From contig DATMBF010000020.1 of NCBI GenBank assembly GCA_035559595.1, forward strand, positions 1 through 64,000: a stretch of DNA of 64,000 bases, given 5' to 3'. This document shows, piece after piece, positions 15,921 to 24,676 of this stretch. Numbering within the stretch: the stretch's first letter is position 1; each line of letters begins with the position of its first letter. This stretch comes from DATMBF01 sp035559595. GTDB taxonomy: Bacteria > Bacteroidota > Ignavibacteria > UBA10030. Both the position numbers and the translations under genes were made by a program. A model generated the notes under the pieces. It was not told where the DNA came from. It worked only from the letters and a program-made list of their open reading frames with translations, and did no database searches.

Positions 15921-16271
15921 ATGGAACCGGTCATCGTTGTACTCATTGTTTTCGGGTCTGTCGGTTTTATCGTGTACACGTGGATTTCCACTCGGCACAA
16001 AGAGCGTATCGCCATGATTGAAAAAGGGGTGAACCCCGGCGACTTCAAAGGGATGTCGGTTCGGGAGATGTTTCGAACCAGCCCGCTTTCAACACTGAAG
16101 TGGGGCATCCTTGCCTTTTCTGTCGGACTCGGACTGATTGCCGCAACATACATTGACGAAATCTGGATACATGAAGATTCCGTGTACCCTGCAAGCATGC
16201 TCATCTTTGGCGGATTAGGCTTGATTCTCTTCTACCTGATCGCCGCAAGAAAGTTGAAGGATCAGGAGTAA
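15921..16271 (+). CDS. DUF6249-like small membrane protein
   Basis: 116 residues with three predicted transmembrane segments: residues 3-23, about 58-76 and 88-106. The juxtamembrane block (HKERIAMIEKGVNPGDF) is typical of the DUF6249 family, whose function is unknown and which often neighbours ECF sigma/anti-sigma genes. SD AGGAG before the ATG. It is divergent from the sigma factor across a 140-base (or shorter) control region, so regulation by that sigma is likely (inference). Confidence 0.8.
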   Translation: MEPVIVVLIVFGSVGFIVYTWISTRHKERIAMIEKGVNPGDFKGMSVREMFRTSPLSTLKWGILAFSVGLGLIAATYIDEIWIHEDSVYPASMLIFGGLGLILFYLIAARKLKDQE

Positions 16272-16400
16272 GTATACCCAGAGTTCCTGTAGGATGAAAT
16301 GAAATTCTGTCCTACGGAAGTTTACCATACTCCTCTTCGTTTTGCACGCAAGGCAGGCACTTCTGGCTTTGATGTTGTTCACTCGGTAAATCCGTGACAC

Positions 16401-16424
16401 AAATCACCTGCTGTCTGGTGATTT
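16401..16424 (+). terminator. Terminator after the DUF6249 gene
   Basis: AAATCACC/GGTGATTT perfect 8-bp stem, 8-base loop, followed by the T-rich CGTCATTCTTTT. A second inverted repeat GTAGGA/TCCTAC lies nearer the stop at about 16290-16315. No gene is seen from 16272 to 16581. Confidence 0.6.
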
Positions 16425-16581
16425 CGTCATTCTTTTCTCGTCAAAATTTCCGCATTCAAAACCTCCCCTAGTAAAAAATACTCATCCCTCTCTCCCACTC
16501 TTCGAACCGCAATTAATTTTTGATTCCCATCGTTTGGCACCGATGTTGCGGCGATAAAACTGCAGCCTCCCGAGGAGAGTT

Positions 16582-16980
16582 ATGAATTTTGATAGCTCAC
16601 CGACGATCCATCTTATCATTCGACACCTCAACGAAATTGCCGCCGATGCGTACAGGCATCGGATTCGACCGTCCGGCAAACACGGCGGAGGTGGAACATA
16701 TGACGGTTCAAGCGGCAAATGCTACCATATGCCGCTGCGACTCGAATCCAATCGCTGGGCAACATTCTCCATCGTCGCTCTTTCTCGAGACGAAATCACT
16801 CTAAAGGCAGAGTTTCTCTCTGATCCCGCCTGCTGGATCTCCGCTGTTGTTGACTCGCGCGGAAGACTTGGGAACATCACTTTTTCTCCCTTCTTTGAAG
16901 CCCAGGAATGGGTCATCCAGAACATTCCTCCCCATGATCGTGTGATAAAGACGAGGTCAGAACGATTGTCACATTCATAG
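16582..16980 (+). CDS. Hypothetical cytosolic protein
   Basis: 132 residues, ATG preceded by GAGGAG. No signal peptide or membrane segment. A glycine-rich block KHGGGGTYDGSSGK (residues 33-46) and a predicted beta-rich second half (FSIVALSRDEITLKAEFL). No family recognised. It is followed after 2 bases by a small single-span membrane protein gene, so the pair may be co-expressed. Confidence 0.6.
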   Translation: MNFDSSPTIHLIIRHLNEIAADAYRHRIRPSGKHGGGGTYDGSSGKCYHMPLRLESNRWATFSIVALSRDEITLKAEFLSDPACWISAVVDSRGRLGNITFSPFFEAQEWVIQNIPPHDRVIKTRSERLSHS

Positions 16981-16982
16981 CC

Positions 16983-17177
16983 ATGCAAACCCTCTTCATA
17001 GTCCTCATAGGAATCGTACTTTACGCAGCAGGCGTTCTGTTCTTTCTCGGATTCATTCGCCGCACACGCGAAGCAGATGAGGAGATTCGCAGGATGTTCT
17101 TGCACCGCAAACACACCAGAAAACGCCGCAAACATGCCCCTCTCCTGAAAAAGAAGCAGTTCCGTCTTTCCCACTAA
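16983..17177 (+). CDS. Small single-span membrane protein
   Basis: 64 residues: one N-terminal transmembrane helix (LFIVLIGIVLYAAGVLFFLG) followed by a strongly basic tail rich in Arg, Lys and His (HRKHTRKRRKH, LLKKKQ). It starts 2 bases after the preceding stop. Function unknown; the tail could bind lipid head groups or nucleic acid, which is only a guess from composition. Confidence 0.5.
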   Translation: MQTLFIVLIGIVLYAAGVLFFLGFIRRTREADEEIRRMFLHRKHTRKRRKHAPLLKKKQFRLSH

Positions 17178-17255
17178 GTTCGCCTCATAGCAGAAACAAA
17201 TCGCTTGTCCGTTCGTCTCTATAGCCGAACCTTTCTTAATTCTCAAGGAGATTCC

Positions 17256-17639
17256 ATGAAGTTAACCCGTGTTTCCGGTCCATTGTTGCTGCTTGCTCTT
17301 TTTCTCAACCTCCTTCCGGCAAGATCTCAAGCCCAACCGATGATGCGGATGAATCCTGAAGAGCGCGCGAAAGCGTTGAAGGATTCATTAACGCTCAACG
17401 ATGATCAGTTCGTGAAAGTCAAAAAGATCCTTGAAGACCAGCAGGCCGATATGATGATCAACTTCGAGACGAACCAGGGAGATCGCGAGGCGATTCGGGC
17501 CGGAATGATGAAAATTATGCAGGAGACAGACAAGAAGATCGAAGCCCTGCTCGATGCGAAGCAAAAGAAGAAGTACGAAGGGATGAAGCTGAGACGGCGT
17601 GCAATGATGCAACAGGGAGGCGCGAGACGGCGGGGATAG
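17256..17639 (+). CDS. Periplasmic Spy/CpxP-like protein
   Basis: 127 residues. The ATG follows CAAGGAG and begins a signal peptide (LLLLALFLNLLPARSQAQ). The mature part is helical and charged, Met-rich (PMMRMNPEERAK), with the LTxxQ-like segment LTLNDDQFVKVKKILE and an Arg-rich tail. This resembles the Spy/CpxP periplasmic chaperone group linked to envelope stress, although sequence match is low. It follows the ECF region but has its own SD. Confidence 0.6.
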   Translation: MKLTRVSGPLLLLALFLNLLPARSQAQPMMRMNPEERAKALKDSLTLNDDQFVKVKKILEDQQADMMINFETNQGDREAIRAGMMKIMQETDKKIEALLDAKQKKKYEGMKLRRRAMMQQGGARRRG

Positions 17640-17829
17640 ATTCCGCGTACCGAGGGGCTCGCTCGTGATGTGAGAGATAAGATTTCAGATTACATCAATG
17701 CCAATTGAGTGAGAAATCATCGAAGGGATATCTGCTTCCACTGTTGTGGCGTGGTCTGGGATGAGCTGCGCGACACGTTCGATCGATGAGATGGAGAATG
17801 CCAAGTCGCATGCGTTGATCACTTCTTCA

Positions 17830-18070
17830 CTGACAGCGAAGTTCCGTACAATCGAACACCAACCGGCGTTACGGCTGGGGGTGTTGGGTCAATGCTTTAT
17901 TTCACGGCAAGAACTCTTGTCCGATGGCGCGCTCTCTCACAGCCCTCACGTTCTACGTTGAGGTCAACTTTCCACTGGTCTTTTATGACAGTTTCGCGTT
18001 TACCCCGCCCCAATACGGTCAACTCTCCTTGGGGATTCTCTTTAGATTTTCCGATCTTATCGCAGAGTGA
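17830..18070 (+). pseudogene. Probable frameshifted outer-membrane barrel remnant
   Basis: Between 17640 and 18078 there is no intact gene, but two frames give barrel-like strands: one reads GVTAGGVGSMLYFTARTLV up to about 17940, the other reads LTFYVEVNFPLVFYDSF, then YGQLSLGILFRF and a stop near 18069. Joined by a one-base shift they look like the last strands of a barrel similar to the end of the gene at 8710. No start or signal peptide survives. Probably a decayed gene. Confidence 0.4.
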
Positions 18071-18078
18071 CCTTCTCT

Positions 18079-18954
18079 TCACATCGACTTCTTCAGAAAC
18101 TCCAACATCTTCGGCCAGGCCTTTTGACTGGCTTTCAGATTGGCGCCATCTCTTCCACTCTGTGCGCGAAGGAAGCCATGTCCCGCACCTTCGTAGATTT
18201 CGTATTCGTAGACTTTACCAAGCTTCTTCATAACTGCGGCAGCGGGTTCGATCGTGACATTCACACGCGCATCGTCGCCGCCGTAGAGTCCCAGTACAGG
18301 CGCTCTGACTTTGGTGAGCGTTAGAGAATCCGGTGACGTTCCGTAGAAGACAATGGCGGCGTTGAGATCGGGTTGAGCAGCCGCATACTCAAAACTCCTC
18401 GCCCCACCCCAGCAATAACCGACTGTTGCGCTTTTCCCGTTCGCTGCAGGAAGCTTCACCGCCCAGGCACGAACCGCGTTCAATTTCGCGGCCACCTGCT
18501 CGCTTGTCAAACTGCGAATCGTTTTGACCACATCATCTCGACTCGTGAACGCGTCAGTGCCTCCGCCATTGGGACCTCTGCCGGAAATCAGATCGGGAGC
18601 CACGCCAATATAGCCATCCTTCGCCAGCTGATCCGCCACGGCGCGAATCCAGTCCGTTAGGCCGTAGATCTCGTGAATCACGATGACAACCGGGGCCTTA
18701 TCCTTGCGCTCCGGGTACACTACCCATGTTCTGATAACGTCGTTCGTTCCCGGCACTTTAACATCGGCGAATTCGCCATGGCGTGGGGATTTCTCCAGAG
18801 CGGCTTTGGCCTGTTCGTCAGACGGGGGAATCTTGTCGTCGGATCGGACAGTTTCAACACTGGTGACAACATTCTGATGGTGAGCGTGCTCGTCCTGAGC
18901 TTGTCCAATCCCGTTGTTCCAGATGATTCCAGCAATCAGTAGTATTCTTTTCAT
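18079..18954 (-). CDS. Exported dienelactone hydrolase-family protein
   Basis: 291 residues from an ATG with GGAGG upstream; residues 1-19 form a signal peptide. An alpha/beta-hydrolase of the dienelactone hydrolase type: VVIVIHEIYGLTDWIR, the nucleophile elbow GYCWGGARSF with Cys in place of Ser, DDARV with the acid Asp, and GAGHGF with the catalytic His. Family members open lactone rings or cleave small esters. The signal peptide points to a periplasmic enzyme. A strong bidirectional terminator lies upstream. Confidence 0.9.
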   Translation of the reverse strand: MKRILLIAGIIWNNGIGQAQDEHAHHQNVVTSVETVRSDDKIPPSDEQAKAALEKSPRHGEFADVKVPGTNDVIRTWVVYPERKDKAPVVIVIHEIYGLTDWIRAVADQLAKDGYIGVAPDLISGRGPNGGGTDAFTSRDDVVKTIRSLTSEQVAAKLNAVRAWAVKLPAANGKSATVGYCWGGARSFEYAAAQPDLNAAIVFYGTSPDSLTLTKVRAPVLGLYGGDDARVNVTIEPAAAVMKKLGKVYEYEIYEGAGHGFLRAQSGRDGANLKASQKAWPKMLEFLKKSM

Positions 18955-18999
18955 ACGTGTTCCTCCTTTCTGATGACATAATTCCGCCGTATGAAAGCA

Positions 19000-19026
19000 A
19001 AAAGCCGGAAGCGACTTCCGGCTTTG
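19000..19026 (-). terminator. Terminator after ispG
   Basis: AAAGCCGGAAG/CTTCCGGCTTT perfect 11-bp stem with a 3-base loop; its left arm is preceded by AA and its right arm followed by GATTG. It lies between the ispG stop (19059) and the hydrolase start (18954), ending the minus-strand gap-to-ispG run. Confidence 0.8.
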
Positions 19027-19058
19027 ATTGATCCTCTTCTTCACTCCTCGACTCCAGA

Positions 19059-20186
19059 TTACGATTCCGGTTGAAAGCGATCGACTTCTTCCAGGATCGT
19101 CGAAACAATCTCGCTCTCTTTCACGCGCTTGACAAGCTCTCCTTTACGATAGAGAATCGCAACTCCCTTGCCTGCCGCGATGCCGATGTCCGCTTCACTC
19201 GCCTCACCGGGCCCGTTCACGACGCAACCAAGGACGGCAATCTTCACCGGCTTTTTGACTCCAGCCAGCTTCTCCTCAAGTTGCGCCATAATACCGAAGA
19301 GATCGACTTCAAGTCTACCGCAGGTCGGACAAGCGATAAGTTCAATGTTTCGCGAGGCCAGACTCAGTGAGCGAAGAATCTCTTTCCCAACCTCGATCTC
19401 CTTTACGGGATCGTCAGTCAGTGAGACACGAATCGTATCGCCGATACCCTCAGCGAGCAACGTGCCAATCCCAACTGCCGACTTAATCGTACCGACCTTT
19501 GTCGTTCCCGCTTCCGTTACACCAAGATGAAGGGGAATATCCGTCCGCTGGGCAACAAGCCTATATGCTTCGATCATTAACTTGACATCGGTGGATTTGA
19601 CGGAAATGACGACATCGCTGAACCCAAACTCGTCACAAATCTCAACATGCCGCATGGCGCTTTCATACAACGCCTCGGGCGTGGGGTAACCGTGCTTCTC
19701 AAGGATATCCTCTTCAAGGGAACCAGAATTAACGCCGATACGAATCGGAATACCCCGATCTTTCGCCGCCGTGAGAACCTGTCGGATGCGATCCTTGGAA
19801 CCGATGTTCCCCGGATTGATGCGAACCTTTGCAACCCCTGCCTCGATGGCCTTCAACGCGAAGATGTGGTTGAAATGAATATCGGCAACAATGGGAAGAG
19901 GAGATTCGCGAACGATCTGCTTCATCGCATCGGCAGCCTCCTTGTCGTTCACTGTAACGCGAACGATGTCGCATCCCGCCTCGGCCGCAGCACGAATCTG
20001 TGCAAGCGTCCCCGCGACGTCATCCGTCTTGGTTTTGGTCATCGTCTGCACGGAGATCGGGGCATCGCCACCGATCTTCACTCCGCCGACATTCACCTGA
20101 CGGGTTTTACGGCGCATTCCGACTTTGTACGTCGGATGCGGCTCCCAGCCGTTGGTTTCTTGAATAACAGGAAGAAGATCTTGCAT
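19059..20186 (-). CDS. ispG: 4-hydroxy-3-methylbut-2-enyl diphosphate synthase IspG
   Basis: 375 residues; a [4Fe-4S] enzyme of the MEP isoprenoid pathway that converts MEcPP to HMBPP. The N-terminal TIM-barrel contains IGGDAPISVQTMTKT and IVADIHFNHIFALKA; the C-terminal cluster domain has CPTCGRLEVDL and GCVVNGPGE, giving the three cluster Cys. About 20 residues precede the usual start (MRRKTRQVNVG), so the ATG at that point is an alternative. It follows the rhomboid gene by 71 bases. Confidence 0.96.
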   Translation of the reverse strand: MQDLLPVIQETNGWEPHPTYKVGMRRKTRQVNVGGVKIGGDAPISVQTMTKTKTDDVAGTLAQIRAAAEAGCDIVRVTVNDKEAADAMKQIVRESPLPIVADIHFNHIFALKAIEAGVAKVRINPGNIGSKDRIRQVLTAAKDRGIPIRIGVNSGSLEEDILEKHGYPTPEALYESAMRHVEICDEFGFSDVVISVKSTDVKLMIEAYRLVAQRTDIPLHLGVTEAGTTKVGTIKSAVGIGTLLAEGIGDTIRVSLTDDPVKEIEVGKEILRSLSLASRNIELIACPTCGRLEVDLFGIMAQLEEKLAGVKKPVKIAVLGCVVNGPGEASEADIGIAAGKGVAILYRKGELVKRVKESEIVSTILEEVDRFQPES

Positions 20187-20257
20187 GTCTTTTCGTTCGC
20201 CAATCCGAAAATCGTTCCCAATATCATCAAAAATCTCACCAAAACCAACACTGCGCG

Positions 20258-21196
20258 TTAGTTGAGCTTCTTGCTCGCCTCGAACAGAATGCGTTTCTCG
20301 TCCTCTGTAAGACTCTGATATCCTCCCCTGGTAATTTTATCGAGAATCTCGTCAATCTGCTGCTGCGTCACTTTCTGCTCTTCCTTTTCTGCCTTTCCAA
20401 TGTCAAAGACCTTTGCGTCCACAACGTCCTCCTCCCGAGTTTGGCGATAACGACGCGCATTCATCCACCATCCGAATCGATCAAACAGACCTTGTAGTGG
20501 AAGTCTCCCGATATCGTGAAGAACGTACAGTGCGCCTGCCACAGCACCACCAAGATGCGCAAGATGTGCCACCGGACTCTGTCCGCCCACGGAGAGAATA
20601 CCGAGGACAATCAATCCTGCCACGAAATACTTTGCTTTGATTGGAACAAGAAAATAGAGAAAGATGTACCGGTCAGGAAAGAGCATACCGAACGCGATCA
20701 GCACGCCGTAAACTGCACCCGAGGCACCGATGGTCGGAACACCGGCGACAGCCTCACCGGTCATCGGATGCACAACGTAGAGCGATGATGGATCGAGAAT
20801 CGGAGCGAGAACGAGTTGGGAGATTCCGGCGACCGTTCCACACAACAAATAGAAGAAGAGAAACTTTCGGGACCCCCACATGTGCTCGATTTCCATCCCG
20901 AACATCCAGAGTCCAAAGAACATGTTGTAGAAGAGATGCCAGATGTCGGCGTGCATGAATTGATACGTGATCAACTGCCAGGGGTAGAAACCGTACCCCA
21001 GCGGCATCAGGCCCAGATATTGATTCAAGACTCCCTCGAGCGGCATACCGTCGAGTCGAAACGAACCGAAGAACACGGCAAGGAGGAAGACGACGGCATT
21101 GGTGATCATCAGCATCTTGATCACCGGAGGAAAGAACCCGAATCCGCCGAACATCGATGGACGATAGTAGTTTCCGCCAGAAGTGTAGTAGGGCAT
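20258..21196 (-). CDS. Rhomboid-family intramembrane serine protease
   Basis: 312 residues with six predicted membrane helices. Catalytic dyad: Ser in GASGAVYG and His in HLAHLGGAVAGAL; the upstream HxxxN-type segment ADIWHLFYNMFFGLW is also present. The start at 21196 (MPYYTSGG) avoids an unlikely upstream extension. A charged C-terminal cytosolic tail of about 75 residues carries a DUF6576-like helix pair (QQIDEILDKI...LTEDEKRILFEASKKL). It lies in a minus-strand run with pgk 70 bases upstream; substrates unknown. Confidence 0.93.
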   Translation of the reverse strand: MPYYTSGGNYYRPSMFGGFGFFPPVIKMLMITNAVVFLLAVFFGSFRLDGMPLEGVLNQYLGLMPLGYGFYPWQLITYQFMHADIWHLFYNMFFGLWMFGMEIEHMWGSRKFLFFYLLCGTVAGISQLVLAPILDPSSLYVVHPMTGEAVAGVPTIGASGAVYGVLIAFGMLFPDRYIFLYFLVPIKAKYFVAGLIVLGILSVGGQSPVAHLAHLGGAVAGALYVLHDIGRLPLQGLFDRFGWWMNARRYRQTREEDVVDAKVFDIGKAEKEEQKVTQQQIDEILDKITRGGYQSLTEDEKRILFEASKKLN

Positions 21197-21266
21197 TCTG
21201 CTCAGTGATGAGTTGGGAGTGGAACAATCAGCAAGCCACACTCCGCATTTCGCGTTCCGCGTTTGA

Positions 21267-22466
21267 TCAATCTTTGTCGCTCAGCGCTGCAACGCCGGGA
21301 AGAACTTTTCCTTCCAGAAACTCTAACGACGCCCCCCCGCCCGTCGAAACATGGGAGACGGCCTTTTGCAGTCCCGCCTCGGCAATTGCCGCCGCTGAGT
21401 CCCCTCCACCGACTACCGTCGTTGCGCCTCTCTTTGTGGCTTCGGCAAGAGCTTCCGCAATCGCCATTGTTCCCGAGGCAAAATTCTTCATTTCAAACAC
21501 GCCCATTGGACCGTTCCAGACGATCGTTTTCGAATTCACAATCTCTTTCTTAAAAAGCTCTACAGTGTCGGGACCGATATCGAGTCCGCGCCATCCTTTG
21601 GGAATCGATTTGACATCAACATGCCGAGTGTCTGCATCGTTTTCGAACCTGTCGGCAACAATGCAATCAACGGGAAGAAGCAGTCGAAGGTTCCTGCGTT
21701 CTACCTCCTCAAGGATATTCTTCGCAAGCGGAATCTTCTCCTCTTCGACCATCGAATCACCAACCTCAAACCCTTGCGCTTTCAAGAAGGTAAACATCAT
21801 CCCACCGCCAATCAACAGGGAATCCACTTTGTTCAGCAGGTTTTGAATCACGTCGATTTTCCCTGAAATCTTCGCCCCACCCAGTATCGCGGCATAGGGC
21901 CGAGCGGGATTGCCGACGGCTTTGCCAAGGTACTCGAGTTCCTTTTTCATGAGATACCCCGCCGCACACATCTTCGTGAACTTCGTGATCCCTTCCGTTG
22001 ATGCATGCGCGCGATGAGCCGTCCCGAAGGCATCATTCACATAGACATCGGCGAGCGCGGCAAGGTGTTTCGCAAACTTCGGATCGTTTGCCTCTTCTTC
22101 AGCGTGGAAGCGGAGGTTCTCCAGCAGAAGACACTCCCCCTCTTTCATCTTGTGCACAAGGGATTCCACCTGCGCTCCAACACAGTCGGGAGCAAGTGCA
22201 ACCGGTTTTCCAAGCAACTCCGACAAACGCTGCGCTACGGGTTTGAGACTGAATTCCGGTTTGGGTTTTCCCTGTGGCCGCCCCAGGTGACTCGCCAGAA
22301 TCGCCTTGCCGCCATCGCCAAGAATCTTCTTGATCGTCGGCAACGATTCGACGATACGGTTGTCATCGGTAATCTTTCCATTCTCATCGAGAGGGACGTT
22401 GAAATCGACACGCACAAAGACGCGTTTTCCCTTAAGCTCGAGATCGTCAACTGTCAGTTTGTTCAT
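21267..22466 (-). CDS. pgk: Phosphoglycerate kinase
   Basis: 399 residues, full length, two-domain glycolytic kinase converting 1,3-bisphosphoglycerate and ADP to 3-phosphoglycerate and ATP. Clear motifs: RVDFNVPLDENGKITDD, ASHLGRPQG, the hinge/nucleotide segment WNGPMGVFE, and the C-terminal VVGGGDSAAAI and STGGGASLEFLEG. It follows gap after 96 bases containing a strong hairpin. Confidence 0.98.
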   Translation of the reverse strand: MNKLTVDDLELKGKRVFVRVDFNVPLDENGKITDDNRIVESLPTIKKILGDGGKAILASHLGRPQGKPKPEFSLKPVAQRLSELLGKPVALAPDCVGAQVESLVHKMKEGECLLLENLRFHAEEEANDPKFAKHLAALADVYVNDAFGTAHRAHASTEGITKFTKMCAAGYLMKKELEYLGKAVGNPARPYAAILGGAKISGKIDVIQNLLNKVDSLLIGGGMMFTFLKAQGFEVGDSMVEEEKIPLAKNILEEVERRNLRLLLPVDCIVADRFENDADTRHVDVKSIPKGWRGLDIGPDTVELFKKEIVNSKTIVWNGPMGVFEMKNFASGTMAIAEALAEATKRGATTVVGGGDSAAAIAEAGLQKAVSHVSTGGGASLEFLEGKVLPGVAALSDKD

Positions 22467-22483
22467 CGTCGTAAGGAATGAAA

Positions 22484-22513
22484 AGGGGCTGAGACCGTAC
22501 CGTCGCAGCCCCT
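22484..22513 (-). other. Hairpin between gap and pgk
   Basis: AGGGGCTG/CAGCCCCT, an 8-bp perfect stem with a 14-base loop, in the gap-pgk spacer on the shared minus-strand transcript and without a T tract. It may be a partial terminator or a processing/stability element that sets the gap:pgk mRNA ratio. Confidence 0.5.
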
Positions 22514-22562
22514 CGTGTTCGCATGATGAATGAACTCTGTCTCCTGGACAATCGCTTCCTTC

Positions 22563-23570
22563 TTAATCCATTGTGCCGATCTTCTTCACCAACTCAACAA
22601 CGCGGTTCGAGTAGCCCCACTCGTTATCATACCAACCGAAAACCTTCACCATGTTACCGATGGCCATGGTGAGCTTTGCATCAATGATGCAGGAGTGCGG
22701 ATTTCCGACGATGTCTCTCAGCACGAGATCATCCTCGCTGTATTCAAGAATACCTTTGAGCGTTGTTTCGGCAGCCTTTTTGAACGCGGCGTTGACCTCC
22801 TCTTTAGTTACATCCCGCTCGAGCTCGGCCGTGAAATCCGTTATCGAGCCGTTGGGGGTCGGAACGCGGAGTGCGTAACCGTCAAGCTTCCCGTTCAGCT
22901 CCGGAATCACCTTGCCCACGGCTTTGGCCGCACCAGTTGTCGTCGGGATGATGTTGATCGCCGCAGCACGGGCGCGACGCATATCGCTATGCGGCAGGTC
23001 GAGCAGGCGCTGGTCGTTGGTGTAAGAGTGGATCGTGTTCATCACTCCTTTTCTGATCTTGAAATTCTCATGGATTACTTTCACCATCGGGGCGAGACAG
23101 TTGGTTGTGCAGGAGGCGTTGGAGATGATGTGGTGTTTGGAAGGATCGTACATCTTCTCGTTCACGCCAAGACAGATCATGATATCCGGCTTCTTCGCCG
23201 GGGCAGTGATAATCACTTTCTTTGCGCCGTTCTTCAGATGATCGGCAGAGGCCTCTCCATCAGTGAAGTGCTTCAGTCCCGTCGATTCCACGACAATATC
23301 AACTCCAAGGTCTTTCCAGGAGAGCTTTGTGTGATCTTTTTCGGAGAGAACTTTGAGTTTCTTGCCATTGACGGTGATGGTGGAGTCTTGAACGGAAACC
23401 GTGCCGGGGAAGTTGCCGATGACAGAGTCGTATTTCAACAGATGCGCGAGTGTGGCTGGATTCGTGATATCGTTGACCGCGACAAACTCAATGCCTGAGT
23501 CGTTGATGCCGGCGCGGAAGACATTGCGCCCAATACGGCCGAAACCATTGATTCCCACTCGAAGTGCCAT
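22563..23570 (-). CDS. gap: Glyceraldehyde-3-phosphate dehydrogenase, type I
   Basis: 335 residues from the ATG with GGAGG upstream. NAD-binding N-terminus VGINGFGRIGRNVFRAG, catalytic Cys in ASCTTNCLAP, and a C-terminal WYDNEWGYSNRVVEL. It oxidises GAP to 1,3-bisphosphoglycerate in glycolysis or works in reverse in gluconeogenesis. First gene of a gap-pgk unit with its own promoter. Confidence 0.98.
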   Translation of the reverse strand: MALRVGINGFGRIGRNVFRAGINDSGIEFVAVNDITNPATLAHLLKYDSVIGNFPGTVSVQDSTITVNGKKLKVLSEKDHTKLSWKDLGVDIVVESTGLKHFTDGEASADHLKNGAKKVIITAPAKKPDIMICLGVNEKMYDPSKHHIISNASCTTNCLAPMVKVIHENFKIRKGVMNTIHSYTNDQRLLDLPHSDMRRARAAAINIIPTTTGAAKAVGKVIPELNGKLDGYALRVPTPNGSITDFTAELERDVTKEEVNAAFKKAAETTLKGILEYSEDDLVLRDIVGNPHSCIIDAKLTMAIGNMVKVFGWYDNEWGYSNRVVELVKKIGTMD

Positions 23571-23627
23571 GAAAACCTCCGGAGAGCTAAGAGTATTCAG
23601 CAAAAAAATTGCAGAAAAATGTGTTCA

Positions 23628-23656
23628 AAGGTACCCAGAAATGGAGGGAAAGTCAA
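23628..23656 (-). promoter_or_regulatory. Candidate gap promoter
   Basis: On the minus strand TTGACT (23651-23656) and TACCTT (23628-23633) are spaced by 17 bases, giving a leader of about 50 bases to the gap ATG. The -10 is weak. From 23657 to comF at 23910 I see no gene. Confidence 0.4.
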
Positions 23657-23909
23657 GGAAAGCGGTTTCAGCATCATATCCTCACTCCTTTCGTCATTGA
23701 GTAGAAAAGAAGGAATAGGTTTTGCCGTCGAGGCGAATTCTTAAGAACACTTTCCGCATCGGGACGATGCGCCGACCTATGCGTACGATTTTTTTAGACC
23801 CAGCCGAAGGATTCGGATGATCTGCGGAGAATGGTGGGAAGAGTCCGGCTCGATGAATTCCCTAATGTCTCGCGTTAATGAGAGGTGCCGCTTCTGCCGC
23901 GCTAACGGA

Positions 23910-24605
23910 TCATTCGGCCAACGCCGCCGAGGCGGCGATGATGCCTGAGGCACCGGCGGACTTCAACTCTCTGGCGCAGGAGGTGATCGTCGCACCAGTC
24001 GTGATCACGTCGTCAACGAGGATCAAGCGCCTTCCGTCGACGGCACCCACAACCTCAAACGCATCCTCCATGTTTTTCTCCCGCTCTTCGATCGTAAGCT
24101 TTGTTTGAGTCTGGGTATATTTCTTTCGTCGAACCGCTTTTGATTCCGTGGGAATGCTTGTTGCCGACGACACTCCAAGCGCAAGAAGCTCCGCCTGATT
24201 ATATCCACGTTCTCTCAGCTTTCGCTTGTGTAAGGGAACTGGAATAACCGCATCGGCCTCGAGGCCAGTATCGAGAATGGCCTGCCCAAGCTGTCTGCCA
24301 AGCTCTAAACCGAGCGATTCACACCCCTGATATTTCAGGGCATGCGCGATGTGCTGAAAGACACCCTCCTTTTCGAAAACAAAGAGAGAGACGACTTCAC
24401 CAACGACGCCAGACTCGAGCAGCTTTGCTTTGGTCTCTGTGTACAATCGATGCTCTGCATGGATGCGATCAATCTGTTGCCAGCACGAGGGACAGACGTG
24501 TCGCTGGCCGTTCAGATGTGGAGACCGACAGGAAATGCAAGCCGGAGGATAGAGAAAGTCGAGAAGAGTGAGAACAGAATTTCGGAAGAATGAGATAACC
24601 CCCAT
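23910..24605 (-). CDS. comF: ComF-family phosphoribosyltransferase-like protein
   Basis: 231 residues. An N-terminal zinc-binding segment (PPACISCRSPH, HVCPSCWQQ; two CxxC pairs) is followed by a phosphoribosyltransferase fold with the PRPP loop RLILVDDVITTGAT. The mid-protein block VPLHKRKLRERGYNQAELLA is diagnostic of ComF. In competent bacteria ComF links incoming single-stranded DNA to the recombination machinery. It lies downstream of uvrB with a GTTCAA-type repeat between them. Confidence 0.94.
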   Translation of the reverse strand: MGVISFFRNSVLTLLDFLYPPACISCRSPHLNGQRHVCPSCWQQIDRIHAEHRLYTETKAKLLESGVVGEVVSLFVFEKEGVFQHIAHALKYQGCESLGLELGRQLGQAILDTGLEADAVIPVPLHKRKLRERGYNQAELLALGVSSATSIPTESKAVRRKKYTQTQTKLTIEEREKNMEDAFEVVGAVDGRRLILVDDVITTGATITSCARELKSAGASGIIAASAALAE

Positions 24606-24610
24606 AGAAG

Positions 24611-24676
24611 AGTTGAAAGTTTAAAGTTGAAAGTTCAACGTTCCAAGTTCCGGGTTTCGAGTTGTGGGGTTTGAGA
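24611..24676 (-). repeat. GTTCAA/GTTGAA low-complexity repeat
   Basis: Between comF and uvrB the plus strand reads repeated GTTGAAAGTT, GTTCAACG and GTTCCAAG units, then TTTCGAG and GGGTTTGAGATT. The same type of units and the string GGTTTGAGATT (inverted) occur inside valS at 41147-41214. Probably a dispersed repeat family. Confidence 0.55.

Noticed and set aside
23597..23677. 26-codon frame with a good SD upstream of gap
   Set aside because: Its start lies upstream of the best gap promoter, and the peptide has no recognisable feature.
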